Source: Cruorifilaria tuberocauda
Lineage: Eukaryota; Nematoda; Chromadorea; Rhabditida; Onchocercidae
DNA: 64,000 nt
Direction: 5' to 3'
NCBI GenBank assembly: GCA_013365365.1
Contig: JABVXU010000144.1
Span: 57,734-121,733, forward strand
Shown piece after piece: positions 63,633 through 64,000 of the stretch (its first letter is position 1; every line of letters begins with the position of its first letter). The notes beneath the pieces are model-generated. The model was not told the DNA's origin. It saw nothing but the letters and a program-made list of their open reading frames with translations, and did no database searches. The position numbers and the translations under genes are program-made.

Positions 63633-64000
63633 ACCGATCCGTCCTTTAAAATGGAAATAACTATAAATTTTAGATGATCGGTAAAAATAATTAATTAAGT
63701 TTTGATTAATTGTGAATAAAAATAAAAAATGTTCATTGTCGCTTTTCAGAGAACGCTGCAAATCTCTCGCAGATTGCTTTCAAATTTTGCTTAACGACTG
63801 AAATAAATGCATGTTTAGAACTAGGATTTGGTCGGTGTGAACATTTAAGGAAGCCAGTAGAGAGCGTTTCTTTTCAAGAATGTAATCTCTAGAGTATTAA
63901 TTATGAAATATAGCTGCGATCCACGAAAATCTACCTCGATAGATGTACAATAATGAAGGGAACTAGTCGGTGCACCCGTCAGTGAGAGATCCCAGACTGA
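63633..64000. other. 3' flank of lipase B to window end
   Basis: Contains AATAAA at 63715-63720. The last ~250 bases are less AT-rich. A small hairpin-like sequence (ctgcaaatctctcgcag) lies at about 63754-63770. No gene could be supported at the edge. Confidence 0.4.

Noticed and set aside
63750..64000. Possible start of another gene at the right edge
   Set aside because: There is an acceptor-like TTTTCAG, but all following frames are short and nothing resembles a known protein.

Overview
The window looks like nuclear DNA of a parasitic (filarial/spirurid-type) nematode. It is AT-rich and has no bacterial-style gene packing. Nearly every recognisable gene is cut by many GT-AG introns with T-rich acceptors. 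The closest recognisable families carry nematode names (mxl-1, rnp-6, capg-1, bag-1). The species cannot be fixed from sequence alone. All gene models were assembled by eye from splice sites, reading phase and family resemblance; coordinates run from first to last coding base.

Layout, left to right: mxl-1 (Max-like bHLH-zip, minus); pgs-1 (phosphatidylglycerophosphate synthase, plus) followed on the same strand by a TMEM186 homologue, both mitochondrial; a PAX1/9-like paired-domain gene (minus); a long AT-rich gap with repeats; indoleamine 2,3-dioxygenase (plus); foldback hairpins; a small EGF-like membrane protein gene (minus) with an unresolved 5' end; ints-12 (Integrator PHD subunit), bag-1, rnp-6/PUF60 and a HINT3-like HIT gene, all plus; a 12-14 exon tandem BTB gene (minus); capg-1 (condensin HEAT subunit, 22 exons, plus); a ~4.8 kb gene desert with repeats; and two tandem acid-lipase genes (plus) with matching exon lengths.

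Most genes are conserved housekeeping or regulatory functions: chromosome condensation, splicing, snRNA/transcription processing, chaperone regulation and cardiolipin synthesis. The less ordinary items are the convergent IDO/EGF pair with hairpins between them, the orphan EGF membrane gene, the duplicated lipases (copy A lacks an AG acceptor exactly where copy B has one), the tandem BTB protein, and a degenerate repeat array near 53.5-53.9 kb. I found no convincing mobile-element coding sequence, rRNA, tRNA or CRISPR array, and nothing I could call a wholly new system.
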